Under the pieces are notes generated by a model. That model did no database searches. It was not told the origin of the DNA and saw only the letters and a program-made list of their open reading frames with translations. Positions 1 through 8,780 of a stretch of 64,000 nucleotides of DNA are shown here, piece by piece. Position 1 is the first letter of the stretch, and the number at the start of each line of letters is the position of its first letter. The stretch covers positions 81,297-145,296 of the forward strand of contig CALCST010000002.1 of the NCBI GenBank assembly GCA_937894065.1, read 5' to 3'. The position numbers and the translations under genes were made by a program. The stretch comes from an uncultured Parabacteroides sp. (lineage in GTDB: Bacteria > Bacteroidota > Bacteroidia > Bacteroidales > Tannerellaceae).

Positions 1-1573
1 AGAAGTTGCAAGAGAACTGAGAACGAGCCAAACGCATTGCCAAGTTACCGATAGTCAACATGAATGCTTTAGGAGTCTTACCGCTCTTTTCTGTTGCCAA
101 ACGCAAAGCTTCAAAGTCAGAACCACCACGAGAGAAGTCAAGTTTAGTTACACCTTCGCAACCACAATCATTGTGAGCAGCGCCAGCGCAGCAGCAAGCA
201 CCTTCTTCTTTCTTAATCTTTTCAGCAGCAACTTCTGTGAAGTTAGGGAACTGGTTAGTACCAAGCAATGTTTCACGACGAGTTGCAACTGCTTTATGAC
301 GTTCAACGTTTGAAGCGTTAACAGCAGCCTGGATTTCACCAGCATTAGCCAATACACCGAAGCCACCTTTTTCTTCTGTTTCAAGGAACAATTTCCAAGC
401 AACATCAGCAATTGAGTTAGTGAACACTTCAACTGTGTATGAACCTGCAGCAGGGTCAACAACTTTGTCGAAATGACATTCTTCCTTCAATAACAACTGC
501 TGGTTACGAGCGATACGTTCAGCAAATTCATCCGGAGTTTCGAATGTTTCGTTATATGGACGAACTGTGATTGAATCAACACCTGCAATTGCAGCAGACA
601 TTGCTTCAGTCTGAGAACGAAGCAAGTTAACGTGTGCATCATAAACAGTCATGTTCCACTGTGAAGTCTGAGCATGAACAGCCATTTTACAAGCACAGTC
701 ACAAGCAGGTTTATAAGCTGCAACGATTTCAGCCCACAACCAACGAGCAGCACGGAACTTAGCGATTTCCATGAAGTAGTTAGAGCTGATACCGAAGTTG
801 AATTTAATAGCTTTAGCGACTTCATCAACAGAGAAACCAGCATCTGTCAATTTAGCCAACAATTCATTACCCCAAGCCAATGCATAACCTAATTCCTGAG
901 AAATGTAAGCACCTGCATTGTTCAATTCAAATGCATTAACGGCCAAAACTTTGTACTTAGGAAGAGCTTTACCTGCTTTGAGCACAGCAGATGCAGTTTC
1001 AACCCAATTTTCGTTCTTTTTACCTTTGATTAATGGTTTTTTGAATGGGTCATAGTTTACAGAACCAACGCATTTAGAAGCATCAACGCCTTTTGAAGCG
1101 AAATATTCTGCCAAAATGCCGATTAGTTTTTCAGCTTTGCACAAGCAAGTGTTGAAGTTCAATTCAACACATTCCGGACAGATGCCATCCAACAATGCAG
1201 CGATGTTTTCAGCAGTTACATCGTCGCCCTTAATGATGAAACCTAAAGAAGTTACACCTTTGTTAAGAACGTCCAATGCTTTTTCGTTAGCAGCTTTTAC
1301 ACAAGAAACTTCAATGTTCTGGCGAACATACCAATTGTTGTCTTTTTTTGTACCTCTAACAAATGGGAATTCACCAGGAAGAGATGTTGTTGTGTTCAAA
1401 CCTTCCAAATCTTCCAAACGATAGAAAGGATTTGCATTAAATCCTTCTCCTGTTTTCCAAACAAGCTTTTTCTCAAACGGAACGCCTTTAAGGTCGGCCG
1501 TAATCTTCGCAACCCATTCTTCTGTTGAGACCGGGGCGAATTCAGAGAAAAGTTTTTCTTTTTGTTCTGCCAT
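1..1573 (-). CDS. mutA: Methylmalonyl-CoA mutase small subunit, 5' part (runs off the left edge)
   Basis: The reading frame is open from an ATG at 1573 to the window edge, about 524 codons, so the 3' end is missing. The N-terminus (MAEQKEKLFSEFAPVSTEEW) and the following FEKKLVWKTGEGFNANPFYR stretch match the small subunit of the B12-dependent methylmalonyl-CoA mutase. The family interconverts succinyl-CoA and methylmalonyl-CoA, used by Bacteroidales to make propionate. The small subunit keeps the barrel fold but does not bind B12; the large subunit gene normally follows and would lie outside the window. A Bacteroidetes-type promoter sits about 190 bases upstream. The B12 link makes the cobalamin genes at 33.6-45 kb functionally relevant. 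The family is clear; only the missing 3' end limits the call. Confidence 0.93.
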   Translation of the reverse strand, partial: MAEQKEKLFSEFAPVSTEEWVAKITADLKGVPFEKKLVWKTGEGFNANPFYRLEDLEGLNTTTSLPGEFPFVRGTKKDNNWYVRQNIEVSCVKAANEKALDVLNKGVTSLGFIIKGDDVTAENIAALLDGICPECVELNFNTCLCKAEKLIGILAEYFASKGVDASKCVGSVNYDPFKKPLIKGKKNENWVETASAVLKAGKALPKYKVLAVNAFELNNAGAYISQELGYALAWGNELLAKLTDAGFSVDEVAKAIKFNFGISSNYFMEIAKFRAARWLWAEIVAAYKPACDCACKMAVHAQTSQWNMTVYDAHVNLLRSQTEAMSAAIAGVDSITVRPYNETFETPDEFAERIARNQQLLLKEECHFDKVVDPAAGSYTVEVFTNSIADVAWKLFLETEEKGGFGVLANAGEIQAAVNASNVERHKAVATRRETLLGTNQFPNFTEVAAEKIKKEEGACCCAGAAHNDCGCEGVTKLDFSRGGSDFEALRLATEKSGKTPKAFMLTIGNLAMRLARSQFSCNF

Positions 1574-1640
1574 AATAATAGTTATTTATAATACTGGTAT
1601 TAGTAATTATTTTTATTATTTCAAATTTCGAAAGTAAATC

Positions 1641-1722
1641 AGCAAGTAGTTAACAAGTTTTGCTTTGCCTGCAAACAAGAAGTATTAATCTAAAGTCCTC
1701 CAAACTTCTTGACTACTTAAAG
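1641..1722. repeat. Possible decayed R1 repeat copy in the mutA/tRNA-Glu gap
   Basis: The leader between mutA and its promoter holds AAGTAGTTAACAAG and, 50 bases on, CTTGACTACTT, which pair imperfectly. This resembles the R1 hairpin family elsewhere in the window but is too diverged to be sure. I see no gene in 1574-1873. Confidence 0.3.
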
Positions 1723-1766
1723 CAAGTTTAACTTTACGGAACTCGAGTTTATTCTTATTACTGTGG

Positions 1767-1796
1767 CAAAGGTAAAATAAATAATTTTCTGGCAAA
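1767..1796 (-). promoter_or_regulatory. Promoter of mutA
   Basis: On the minus strand TACCTTTG (complement of CAAAGGTA at 1767-1774) lies 18 bases from TTTG (complement of CAAA at 1793-1796). This is the Bacteroidetes -7/-33 arrangement. The -33 box nearly abuts that of the divergent tRNA-Glu promoter, so the two transcription units share one short control region. Confidence 0.6.
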
Positions 1797-1800
1797 AATA

Positions 1801-1830
1801 TTTGGTTAATTAAAATAATCACTATATTTG
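1801..1830 (+). promoter_or_regulatory. Promoter of tRNA-Glu
   Basis: TTTGG at 1801-1805 and TATATTTG at 1823-1830 match the Bacteroidetes -33 and -7 boxes. Transcription would start about 37 bases before the mature tRNA end at 1874. Confidence 0.65.
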
Positions 1831-1873
1831 CAACGTCTAAAGAAAAACGGACATTATATACAAATTATGATAT

Positions 1874-1946
1874 GGCGCTTTCGTCTAGTGGCCTAGGACG
1901 CCGCCCTCTCACGGCGGAAACTCGGGTTCGAGTCCCGGACGCGCTA
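1874..1946 (+). tRNA. tRNA-Glu (anticodon CTC)
   Basis: A 73-base cloverleaf without encoded CCA. The anticodon stem CCGCC/GGCGG encloses loop CTCTCAC, giving anticodon CTC. The D-arm (TCGTCTAGTGGCCTAGGA) and T-loop (TTCGAGT) match bacterial tRNA-Glu. The acceptor stem pairs GGCGCTT with ACGCGCT, with a G-U end pair and one mismatch (T6 against C67), which is unusual. A hairpin terminator follows at once. Confidence 0.9.
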
Positions 1947-1951
1947 CTAAC

Positions 1952-1988
1952 AAAAAGGCTTCTGATAGTTGATATCAGAAGCTTTTTT
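1952..1988 (+). terminator. Terminator of tRNA-Glu
   Basis: GCTTCTGATA and TATCAGAAGC form a perfect 10-bp stem around loop GTTGA, preceded by A5 and followed by T6, five bases after the tRNA. Confidence 0.88.
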
Positions 1989-2025
1989 GTTATACATACA
2001 AGTTTTGTATGATTATAATAAAACT

Positions 2026-2152
2026 CAAGTTTCGCAAGCTCAACTTACAGACAACAAGTTGACAAGGAGACGAGTTAACAAGGTTTTTAGATAATAAATT
2101 GTAAAGTTACAGTTATTTTGACCTTGTCAACTTGTCCCTGAAGCCTTGTTTC
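2026..2152. repeat. R1 intergenic hairpin repeat, copy a (long form)
   Basis: Left arm has CAAGTTGACAAGG then CGAGTTAACAAGG; right arm has CCTTGTCAACTTGTCCCTGA followed by AGCCTTGTT. The arms are complementary and about 35 bases apart. The copy begins with the extra module AAGTTTCGCAAGCTCAACTT, also seen in the copies at 47.9 and 63.9 kb. It lies directly before the hexosaminidase start. Confidence 0.75.
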
Positions 2153-2191
2153 CTATAAAAAACTCGAGAACTTAAACAAACAATATATATA

Positions 2192-4069
2192 ATGAAAAAA
2201 TTCATATTATCGCTATCGCTTGCCGGGTTACTTTTGGGCGCAAGCAGTTGTACAGACAAATCAACCTCAGAAGCAAACAATGCTGCTTTGATTCCAATTC
2301 CTCAGGAATCTGTTTTCGAAAATCAGTATTTCACCTTAAACCAATCAACCGTAATTGGTGCCGGTCAGAATGATGAGCTAAAAAACATCGCTCAATTTTT
2401 GAACAACAAAATCGAACCTGCTTTCGGTTTTAAACTTGATGTTAAGGAAAAAGGAGATATTACATTTTCATTAATCGATGATGAAACTCTTGGCAACGAA
2501 GGTTACAAACTGAAAATAACTTCCAACGGTATAGAAATATCTGCATATAAACCTGCCGGTATATTCTATGGTGTACAGTCAGTTTTACAGATGTTGCCAA
2601 AAGAAGTGAAATCTCCATCAAAGGTGGATAACATCAAATGGACAGTACAATGTGGTGAAATCACCGACAAACCTCAATTCCCGTGGCGTGGTATAATGTT
2701 CGACGTGAGCCGCCATTTCTTCACCAAAGAAGAAGTGATGAAACTGATTGACCAGATGGCAGAATACAAAATGAATGTTTTCCACTGGCATTTGAGCGAC
2801 GACCAAGGCTGGCGTCTGGAAATAAAATCTCTTCCAAAACTGACTGAAAAAGGAGCATGGCGTGCCGAACGTGTTGGCGACTGGTGGAGCAGAAAGCCTC
2901 AACAGGAAGGTGAAGCCACTACTTACGGCGGATATTACACTCAAGAAGATGTAAAAGAAGTTCTGGCTTATGCAAAAGAAAGATATATCAGAGTTATTCC
3001 TGAAATTGACGTTCCTGGACACAGCCTTGCAGCGTTGGTTGCATATCCGGAATTGTCATGCATGAACGCTCCTAAGACAATAAATGTAGGAAACAAATTT
3101 TATGGTGAAGACGAAAACACACTTTGTATCGGAAAAGAATCTACATTTGAATGGCTTGACAAGGTGTTCACAGAAGTTGCAGCCTTATTCCCTGACGAAT
3201 ATATCCATATCGGCGGTGATGAATGTTTCAAAGGTTTTTGGCATAAATGCCCAAGATGCCAGGCTCGCATGAAAGCTGAGAATCTGAAGAATGAAGAAGA
3301 ACTTCAGAGTTATTGTATTCACAGACTGGAATCAATGCTGAAAGAAAAAGGCAAAAAGCTTATCGGATGGGACGAAATCCTTGAAGGCGGACTTGCTCCG
3401 GAAGCAACTGTTATGAGCTGGCGTGGCATGGAAGGCGGTATAAAAGCAGCTAAAGCTAATCATCATGTAATAATGACTCCAACTCAACATTGTTATCTGG
3501 ATTTATATCAGGGCGAACCTTCTGTTGAACCTGTCACTTATTCAATGTGCCGCCTGAGCGACAGCTACAGTTTCAATCCAGTTCCGGAAGGAGTTTCTTC
3601 AGATATGGTTCTGGGTGGACAAGGAAACTTATGGACTGAAGCTATACCAACATTCCGCCATGCTGAATATATGCTTTGGCCTCGTGGTTGGGCTTTAGCC
3701 GAAGTACTTTGGAGCGGACCGGCAAAAACTGACTGGAATAATTTCTGGCCTCGCGTTGAACAGCATTTTGAACGTGCCGATGTAGCTCAAATCAATTATG
3801 CACGCAGCATGTATAATGCTATTGTTACTCCATATATGGAAAACGACAAGCTTATGATTAAGTTAGGTTCTGAAATCGCCGAATCAGAAATCTTCTACAC
3901 ATTCGACAATACAGACCCTGATAAATTCAGTGCTAAATATACGGAACCTCTGAGTATTCCAAAAGATGCTACTCGCATAAGAGTTGTTACTTATCTTAAC
4001 GGAAAGCAAAGCGGGAAGGTTATTTCTTTGACTATTGAGGAATTGAAGAAGATGGTGGAGAAGAAATAA
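2192..4069 (+). CDS. Beta-N-acetylhexosaminidase lipoprotein (GH20)
   Basis: The 625-residue protein removes terminal N-acetylhexosamine from glycans, probably on the cell surface or in the periplasm. The N-terminus is a lipoprotein signal with lipobox ending at Cys20 (LLLGASSC). Residues about 25-155 look like the GH20 N-terminal accessory domain. The catalytic barrel starts near PQFPWRGIMFDVSRHF and carries HIGGDE, whose Asp343-Glu344 is the catalytic pair of GH20. The C-terminal 60 residues (YTFDNTDPDKF) resemble the small beta domain often found at this end. It appears monocistronic, with a strong terminator 24 bases after the stop. The substrate (host mucin, glycosaminoglycan or chitooligosaccharide) cannot be told from sequence. 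Confidence 0.93.
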   Translation: MKKFILSLSLAGLLLGASSCTDKSTSEANNAALIPIPQESVFENQYFTLNQSTVIGAGQNDELKNIAQFLNNKIEPAFGFKLDVKEKGDITFSLIDDETLGNEGYKLKITSNGIEISAYKPAGIFYGVQSVLQMLPKEVKSPSKVDNIKWTVQCGEITDKPQFPWRGIMFDVSRHFFTKEEVMKLIDQMAEYKMNVFHWHLSDDQGWRLEIKSLPKLTEKGAWRAERVGDWWSRKPQQEGEATTYGGYYTQEDVKEVLAYAKERYIRVIPEIDVPGHSLAALVAYPELSCMNAPKTINVGNKFYGEDENTLCIGKESTFEWLDKVFTEVAALFPDEYIHIGGDECFKGFWHKCPRCQARMKAENLKNEEELQSYCIHRLESMLKEKGKKLIGWDEILEGGLAPEATVMSWRGMEGGIKAAKANHHVIMTPTQHCYLDLYQGEPSVEPVTYSMCRLSDSYSFNPVPEGVSSDMVLGGQGNLWTEAIPTFRHAEYMLWPRGWALAEVLWSGPAKTDWNNFWPRVEQHFERADVAQINYARSMYNAIVTPYMENDKLMIKLGSEIAESEIFYTFDNTDPDKFSAKYTEPLSIPKDATRIRVVTYLNGKQSGKVISLTIEELKKMVEKK

Positions 4070-4092
4070 AAGATTTATATCACATAAATAAC

Positions 4093-4140
4093 AAAAGCAC
4101 AGACTTGATAATAAATACTCTCAAGTCTGTGCTTTTTATT
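4093..4140 (+). terminator. Terminator of the hexosaminidase gene
   Basis: AAAAGCACAGACTTGA and TCAAGTCTGTGCTTTT form a perfect 16-bp stem with a 12-base loop, followed by T-rich sequence. Confidence 0.9.
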
Positions 4141-4194
4141 TTATTATAGACATTATCTTTGTCAGGATTGATTTAATAATATATCGTTATTATC

Positions 4195-5871
4195 ATGAGA
4201 AAAGTCATATTAATGAATAAAAATATAATATTATATTTAGTTATAATATTATTATGCATACAACAATATATAATTGCTTTTCATGGTATAGAATTCCGTG
4301 ATACAGGTTTTTACATGACTTTTTACGACAATATTTTCAATCACCCTGAATCTGTGGAATATAATTTCATGTATTATCTCAGTGGGATTATTGGCGGAGG
4401 ATTTATGAAAGTTTTTCCAGATAGCGGTGTTACAGGTATCAGATTGTTAGGTATATTATTTAATCTTTCTACAGCATTTGTTGTCTATTATACATATCGT
4501 AAAATTGTCCCTGACAAATACATTATCTATGGCATACTTTTCATCTTATTCTCATATATATCTATTCCTATAAGTTTTTATAACGACATACTAACAGGTT
4601 TTCTTTATGTATTAGGTATTGCACTATTAGTAAAAGGATTACTTAAAGATTATTATACATATACTATACTAAGCGGACTCTTCCTAGGAATTAATGTATT
4701 TAGCAGAATTCCTAACATTCTGGGATTTGCATTCATATGCTTAATATTTATATATGGTTACTATTTCCGTAAAACATCATATTTCATATATAAACATAGC
4801 ATTATCTTTATTATATCATTCTTTTCCGGCATATGTTTAATATTGGGATTAATGAAATATCTGAATCATTTGGATATATTTATCAATAATTTCAAGAATG
4901 TTTTCTTATTAGCTTCAGACAGTAATAATACTCATAGTTTCGGAAACTTAATTTTTGCTCAAATCAAAACATATGGTATAGCTGTTCGCTGTATTATTGA
5001 AATTGGAATAATAGTATTTCTTTATAATAGGTTTTATAAATCACCTTACTTTATAATCATAAACATAATACTCATTATTTCCTCTATTCTAATCCTTTAT
5101 AGAGAAAATCCAATTACTGTAGTTTGCTCGGCTGCTATTATTGGTTGTATTGGTAATATCATATTCAACAAAGACAACAAAATATCATTTCTATCCTGGT
5201 CTGCATTACTAATGTTATTAGTATTTCCTTTGGGCAGTGATTATGGGATGTTTAATAATGGTAGTATAATTTATTGGCTTGCTACACCTTTAATACCTTT
5301 GTTTATAAATAATCCATCAAACAAGTGGATAAATAAACAATTATTCATAACATTATGTATTTTGTTTATCATAGTTTGTTTTACAAAGACTATACATAAA
5401 GGTTTATACAGAGATACAGGAAATATATGGAATAAAAATCATGCATTTACAATTGAAGAACTTCACTACATTAAATCAGATAAAGAAAAAGTAAAACTCA
5501 TGGAGAATATATTTTTACAAATAAAAAAATATGTCCATAAAAATGATTTACTGTTGGTATATGATGGAGCTCCTTTAATTAATTATATAACACATACCCG
5601 TCCTTTCATGGGATGTTCATGGCCAGGATTAATCAGTGTGAAGCATTTGGAAACCGAATTATCTCGTTGCAATAATGAATTTCCATCAATAGTTATTCAC
5701 AAATTTGATACAACTCAATCAGATATCATTCCGATTTCTTTAAGTGATCTATATAAAGATAAAAATCGAGGTAATGATAAGCTAAATGTAATAATGCGCT
5801 TTATTGAAGAAAATAATTATATAAAAGCATATGAGGATGAATATATAATAATCTATTTGCCCAATAATTAA
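4195..5871 (+). CDS. Polytopic membrane protein, GT-C glycosyltransferase-like
   Basis: I recognise the general architecture but not a named family. The 558-residue protein opens with a membrane segment, then a short loop EFRDTGFY whose acidic residues (Glu33, Asp36) sit where GT-C enzymes keep their catalytic carboxylates. About ten further hydrophobic segments follow to near residue 405, then a soluble tail of about 150 residues. That layout suits a lipid-linked sugar transferase acting on the periplasmic side. An alternative start is the ATG at 4213. The gene is visibly richer in A+T than its neighbours, with many ATA and TTA codons, and it has no partner genes. A TATCTTTG promoter box lies at 4154-4161. 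Transfer from elsewhere is likely; the function is inferred. Confidence 0.6.
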   Translation: MRKVILMNKNIILYLVIILLCIQQYIIAFHGIEFRDTGFYMTFYDNIFNHPESVEYNFMYYLSGIIGGGFMKVFPDSGVTGIRLLGILFNLSTAFVVYYTYRKIVPDKYIIYGILFILFSYISIPISFYNDILTGFLYVLGIALLVKGLLKDYYTYTILSGLFLGINVFSRIPNILGFAFICLIFIYGYYFRKTSYFIYKHSIIFIISFFSGICLILGLMKYLNHLDIFINNFKNVFLLASDSNNTHSFGNLIFAQIKTYGIAVRCIIEIGIIVFLYNRFYKSPYFIIINIILIISSILILYRENPITVVCSAAIIGCIGNIIFNKDNKISFLSWSALLMLLVFPLGSDYGMFNNGSIIYWLATPLIPLFINNPSNKWINKQLFITLCILFIIVCFTKTIHKGLYRDTGNIWNKNHAFTIEELHYIKSDKEKVKLMENIFLQIKKYVHKNDLLLVYDGAPLINYITHTRPFMGCSWPGLISVKHLETELSRCNNEFPSIVIHKFDTTQSDIIPISLSDLYKDKNRGNDKLNVIMRFIEENNYIKAYEDEYIIIYLPNN

Positions 5872-5993
5872 CTATATATATTCTCGTAAATTAATATCTA
5901 TGAGACAATAATAAAGTTTATGATTTATACATTTCGTCCTTTGTTTTTATCCCCTTTTTACCATAAATTTACCCAACAAAAATCAACATACAT

Positions 5994-6887
5994 ATGGCAC
6001 ATACACATGAACATCATCATAGAAACTACACATTAAACCGTGTATTTATTTTCTGTATATTGCTGAACAGCATCTATGTTGTTACAGAAGCTACTGTAGG
6101 TATTTTATATGACTCGTTGGGATTACTCTCTGATGCAGGGCACAACTTAAGCGACGTATTCAGTCTGTTACTTGCCCTGATTGCAATCCGAATGTCCGGA
6201 TTAAAGGCCAACAAACATTTTACTTATGGTTATAAGAAAAGCACAATACTTGTTTCGTTACTTAATGCGATAATCCTTCTTGTAGCAGTTGGAGCAATTA
6301 TGTTGGAATGTTTCTATAAACTAAAGAATCCGTCTATAATTTCGGGTGAAGCAATAAGCTGGACGGCTGGAATCGGCATTCTGATTAATGGGCTTACGGC
6401 ATGGCTTTTGAATCGCGACAACAAACACGACCTTAACGTAAGAGGTGCATATCTCCATATGCTAATGGACACTTTGGTTTCTGTCGGAGTTGTGGTTTCG
6501 GGAATTATAATAGCTTACACACATTTATATATTATAGATGCTATTATAAGTTTGTTCATCGTAGTAATAATATTCATTTCCACATTCAGGCTACTTAAAG
6601 AAAGCATTTATCTTTCACTCGATGCTGTTCCTTCGTCTATTTCAATAAAAGAAATAGAAAACGGATTAAGTGATATTGAAGAAGTTGAAAGCTGGCACCA
6701 TCTGCATATATGGGCAATAAGCACTACAGAAAATGCAGCAACTCTGCATATTGTATTGAATAATCTTTCAGATTATGAAACAGGAAAACAAAAGGTAAAA
6801 CTACTGTTTGCAGATAAAGGAGTAAGACACTGCACAGTGGAATGTGAACTTCCTGACGTGGACTGTAAAGATAAAATACATCTTTGA
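5994..6887 (+). CDS. Cation diffusion facilitator (CzcD/ZitB-type metal exporter)
   Basis: The 297-residue inner-membrane protein should export divalent metal, most often zinc, in exchange for protons. A histidine-rich start (AHTHEHHHR) precedes six membrane segments. The metal site is seen as SDAGHNLSD in segment two and HMLMD in segment five, both HxxxD patterns of the family. The last 90 residues (from about 205) form the cytoplasmic metal-sensing domain. The final codons, ending TTTGA, run into the tRNA-like sequence that begins at 6884, so the stop codon lies at the edge of that remnant. No metal-responsive regulator is adjacent, so the exact metal is open. Confidence 0.93.
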   Translation: MAHTHEHHHRNYTLNRVFIFCILLNSIYVVTEATVGILYDSLGLLSDAGHNLSDVFSLLLALIAIRMSGLKANKHFTYGYKKSTILVSLLNAIILLVAVGAIMLECFYKLKNPSIISGEAISWTAGIGILINGLTAWLLNRDNKHDLNVRGAYLHMLMDTLVSVGVVVSGIIIAYTHLYIIDAIISLFIVVIIFISTFRLLKESIYLSLDAVPSSISIKEIENGLSDIEEVESWHHLHIWAISTTENAATLHIVLNNLSDYETGKQKVKLLFADKGVRHCTVECELPDVDCKDKIHL

Positions 6888-6942
6888 GCCGAAAACTGGA
6901 TTCGAACCCGTGACACACGATTTATAATTCGTCGAACTCACG
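6884..6942 (-). pseudogene. Decayed tRNA 3' half (tRNA remnant / possible attachment-site copy)
   Basis: Read on the minus strand this stretch contains GTCACGGGTTCGAATCCAG and then TTTTCGGCTCAA. That is the variable loop, T-arm and 3' acceptor strand of a tRNA. Over the last 36 bases it differs from the intact tRNA-Thr at 8668-8740 at only three positions, and both share TTGAGCCGAAAAC as 3' flank. The anticodon arm is distorted (ACGA/TCGT with an eight-base loop) and the whole 5' half is gone. It touches the CDF stop on one side and the radical SAM stop on the other. This is what a tRNA target duplicated by integration looks like after decay; a degraded tandem tRNA is the alternative. Confidence 0.7.
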
Positions 6943-8040
6943 TTATTTACATTCAGCAGCTCTTTTCAAACGTTCTAAATGACAGAACAGTAAGTCACCA
7001 TTGCTGTCGTGTAAATGCATGCCATTTCCCTCACAATAACGAAAGAATGAACATGAGGCACAGCGTCCTTTCTTCATCCAGGCACGATCTCGGAATGGTT
7101 TGAAACGATGTTCCCAAACATACATAAAATCATCCTTATAGATATTACCTTGCGAATAATCAGAACGGATACTTGGACATGCAGAAATAGAACCGTCTGC
7201 CAATACAGAAGCTACACTGATTCCTGCGTTACATGTATAAAAGCTATCACGCACTTCAGCTTCGTAATTACCCAGAAAGCCTTCACACCCGTAGCTGGCT
7301 GTTATTTTTCCTTCCAGCCGTACTTGTTTGATAAATTCCATAAGTCCCATAAAGTCCCTATCTTCCAATTGGAACTCAGGATAACGGGCTGCACGACCTA
7401 CCGGAAAGATTGTAAATAAGCGCCAACGGCGGACTCCTGCTATATAAAGTTCATCTTTCAATTGCTTCAAATAGGGATAATTCCGTCGATTTACACAAGT
7501 GACAACATCCCATATTATTTCATTTTGAGAACTTAGCATACGAATAGCATTCATAGCACGTTCATAGCTTTCAGGATGTCCACGCAGCCAATTATGGTCA
7601 TCAGCAAAACCGTCCAAGCTGATAGTAATGGAGTGCAAACCGGCTTCCAGTAAGCTTTGCAGGCGTGAAGCTGTCAGATAAAGACCGTTTGTCACCATTC
7701 CCCATGGATATTCCCGTTGGTAAAGCGCCAGTCCTACCTCTTCCAAATCCTTACGTACCAAAGGTTCACCACCTGTGATAACGATGCTTACTTCATGCGG
7801 ATTTACATGTGGAGTTATGCTGTCTATTACACGCAGAAAGTCAGCTGCCGACATATCGGGCATATCAGTCGAACTTTTACAATCGCTGCCACAATGTTTG
7901 CAGTGAACATTACAGCGCTGCGTACACTCCCAGAAAAGCTGCCTAAGCGGATGCATTTTCTTCTGATTCTGGCGCATCTGCCTGAACACTTCCAAAGCCA
8001 GTCGTTTACGTAAAGAAAGTTGCTCCACTGATGTTTTCAT
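6943..8040 (-). CDS. Radical SAM/SPASM enzyme of the rSAM/lipoprotein pair
   Basis: The 365-residue protein has the radical SAM cluster motif CNVHCKHC (Cys43, 47, 50), the SAM-binding ITGGEP motif, and a C-terminal SPASM-type set of cysteines (CNAG, ISACPS, CASCSFFRYC, LLFC) for auxiliary iron-sulfur clusters. SPASM enzymes usually modify peptides or proteins. Its start overlaps the stop of the lipoprotein gene by four bases (ATGA), so the two are translated as a coupled pair. I recall this pairing as a conserved Bacteroidales combination (rSAM with a putative lipoprotein) of unknown chemistry; the obvious inference is that the lipoprotein, or something it binds, is the substrate. The pair lies exactly between a decayed tRNA half and an intact tRNA-Thr. 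Confidence 0.88.
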   Translation of the reverse strand: MKTSVEQLSLRKRLALEVFRQMRQNQKKMHPLRQLFWECTQRCNVHCKHCGSDCKSSTDMPDMSAADFLRVIDSITPHVNPHEVSIVITGGEPLVRKDLEEVGLALYQREYPWGMVTNGLYLTASRLQSLLEAGLHSITISLDGFADDHNWLRGHPESYERAMNAIRMLSSQNEIIWDVVTCVNRRNYPYLKQLKDELYIAGVRRWRLFTIFPVGRAARYPEFQLEDRDFMGLMEFIKQVRLEGKITASYGCEGFLGNYEAEVRDSFYTCNAGISVASVLADGSISACPSIRSDYSQGNIYKDDFMYVWEHRFKPFRDRAWMKKGRCASCSFFRYCEGNGMHLHDSNGDLLFCHLERLKRAAECK

Positions 8041-8495
8041 AACTCTTTTTTATCCAGTTCAAAATCTGCAGTCTGGCTGTCACTACCCTGATACCAACCC
8101 TGACCATTTTCCGGGTTCATCTTTAACAAGGTAGAGTCGGCTTCATACGTTCCTGATGGATCTTCACATACCACACGTAAATAATCGTATGCTTCCACTT
8201 CTTTCTGATAAATATATTTTCCGTCTTTGTCAGTATAAACAGTGTCATTGTAATATGGAGAAGTTTGTTCTGCCCCATCATTCGAAATAACAGGCTTCAC
8301 AATAACCCGAGCACCTTCTATTGTAGCCTGACTTTCTTTACCGACTACTTTTCCTTTTACTTCATATTTTGCATAAGGAGTACCATATTCTACAGGAATA
8401 TCCTCAGATGAATCACAAGAAGTATATCCTAATAAAGCCAATAGTGAAGATAAAATACTGTTGAAGACTTTCAACCAATTTGATTTTCTTTTCAT
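8037..8495 (-). CDS. Putative lipoprotein partner of the radical SAM enzyme
   Basis: The 152-residue product starts with a basic region and a hydrophobic stretch ending in LLALLGYTSC, with Cys27 as the likely lipidated residue. After an acidic linker comes PVEYGTPYAKYEVKGKV, then a beta-sandwich-like segment (GARVIVKP, YTDKDGKYIY) that resembles carboxypeptidase-regulatory-like domains of surface proteins. It is first in a two-gene unit with the radical SAM enzyme and overlaps it by four bases. The twin-Cys pattern of ordinary RiPP precursors is absent; besides Cys27 only one Cys (in RVVCED) is seen. The N-terminal basic region is longer than in most lipoproteins here. Function unknown; it is the candidate substrate. 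Confidence 0.82.
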   Translation of the reverse strand: MKRKSNWLKVFNSILSSLLALLGYTSCDSSEDIPVEYGTPYAKYEVKGKVVGKESQATIEGARVIVKPVISNDGAEQTSPYYNDTVYTDKDGKYIYQKEVEAYDYLRVVCEDPSGTYEADSTLLKMNPENGQGWYQGSDSQTADFELDKKEL

Positions 8496-8667
8496 AACGT
8501 TATTTTTTATGGTTCTTATCCTCGGTACGCAATATTAATAAGATGTATCGTCAGCAACAAGCTTTTCGCATTAAATTTGGTCAAAACAACAAGATAACAA
8601 AAAAAGGAACACGCATCGAATTTATATTCTCAACATATTCCGCAATATTATACACAAATCTTAATTG

Positions 8668-8740
<73 letters not shown>

Positions 8741-8780
8741 AAACCAATTTTTATTCTAGAACAAAGCAAAATTATTACTT

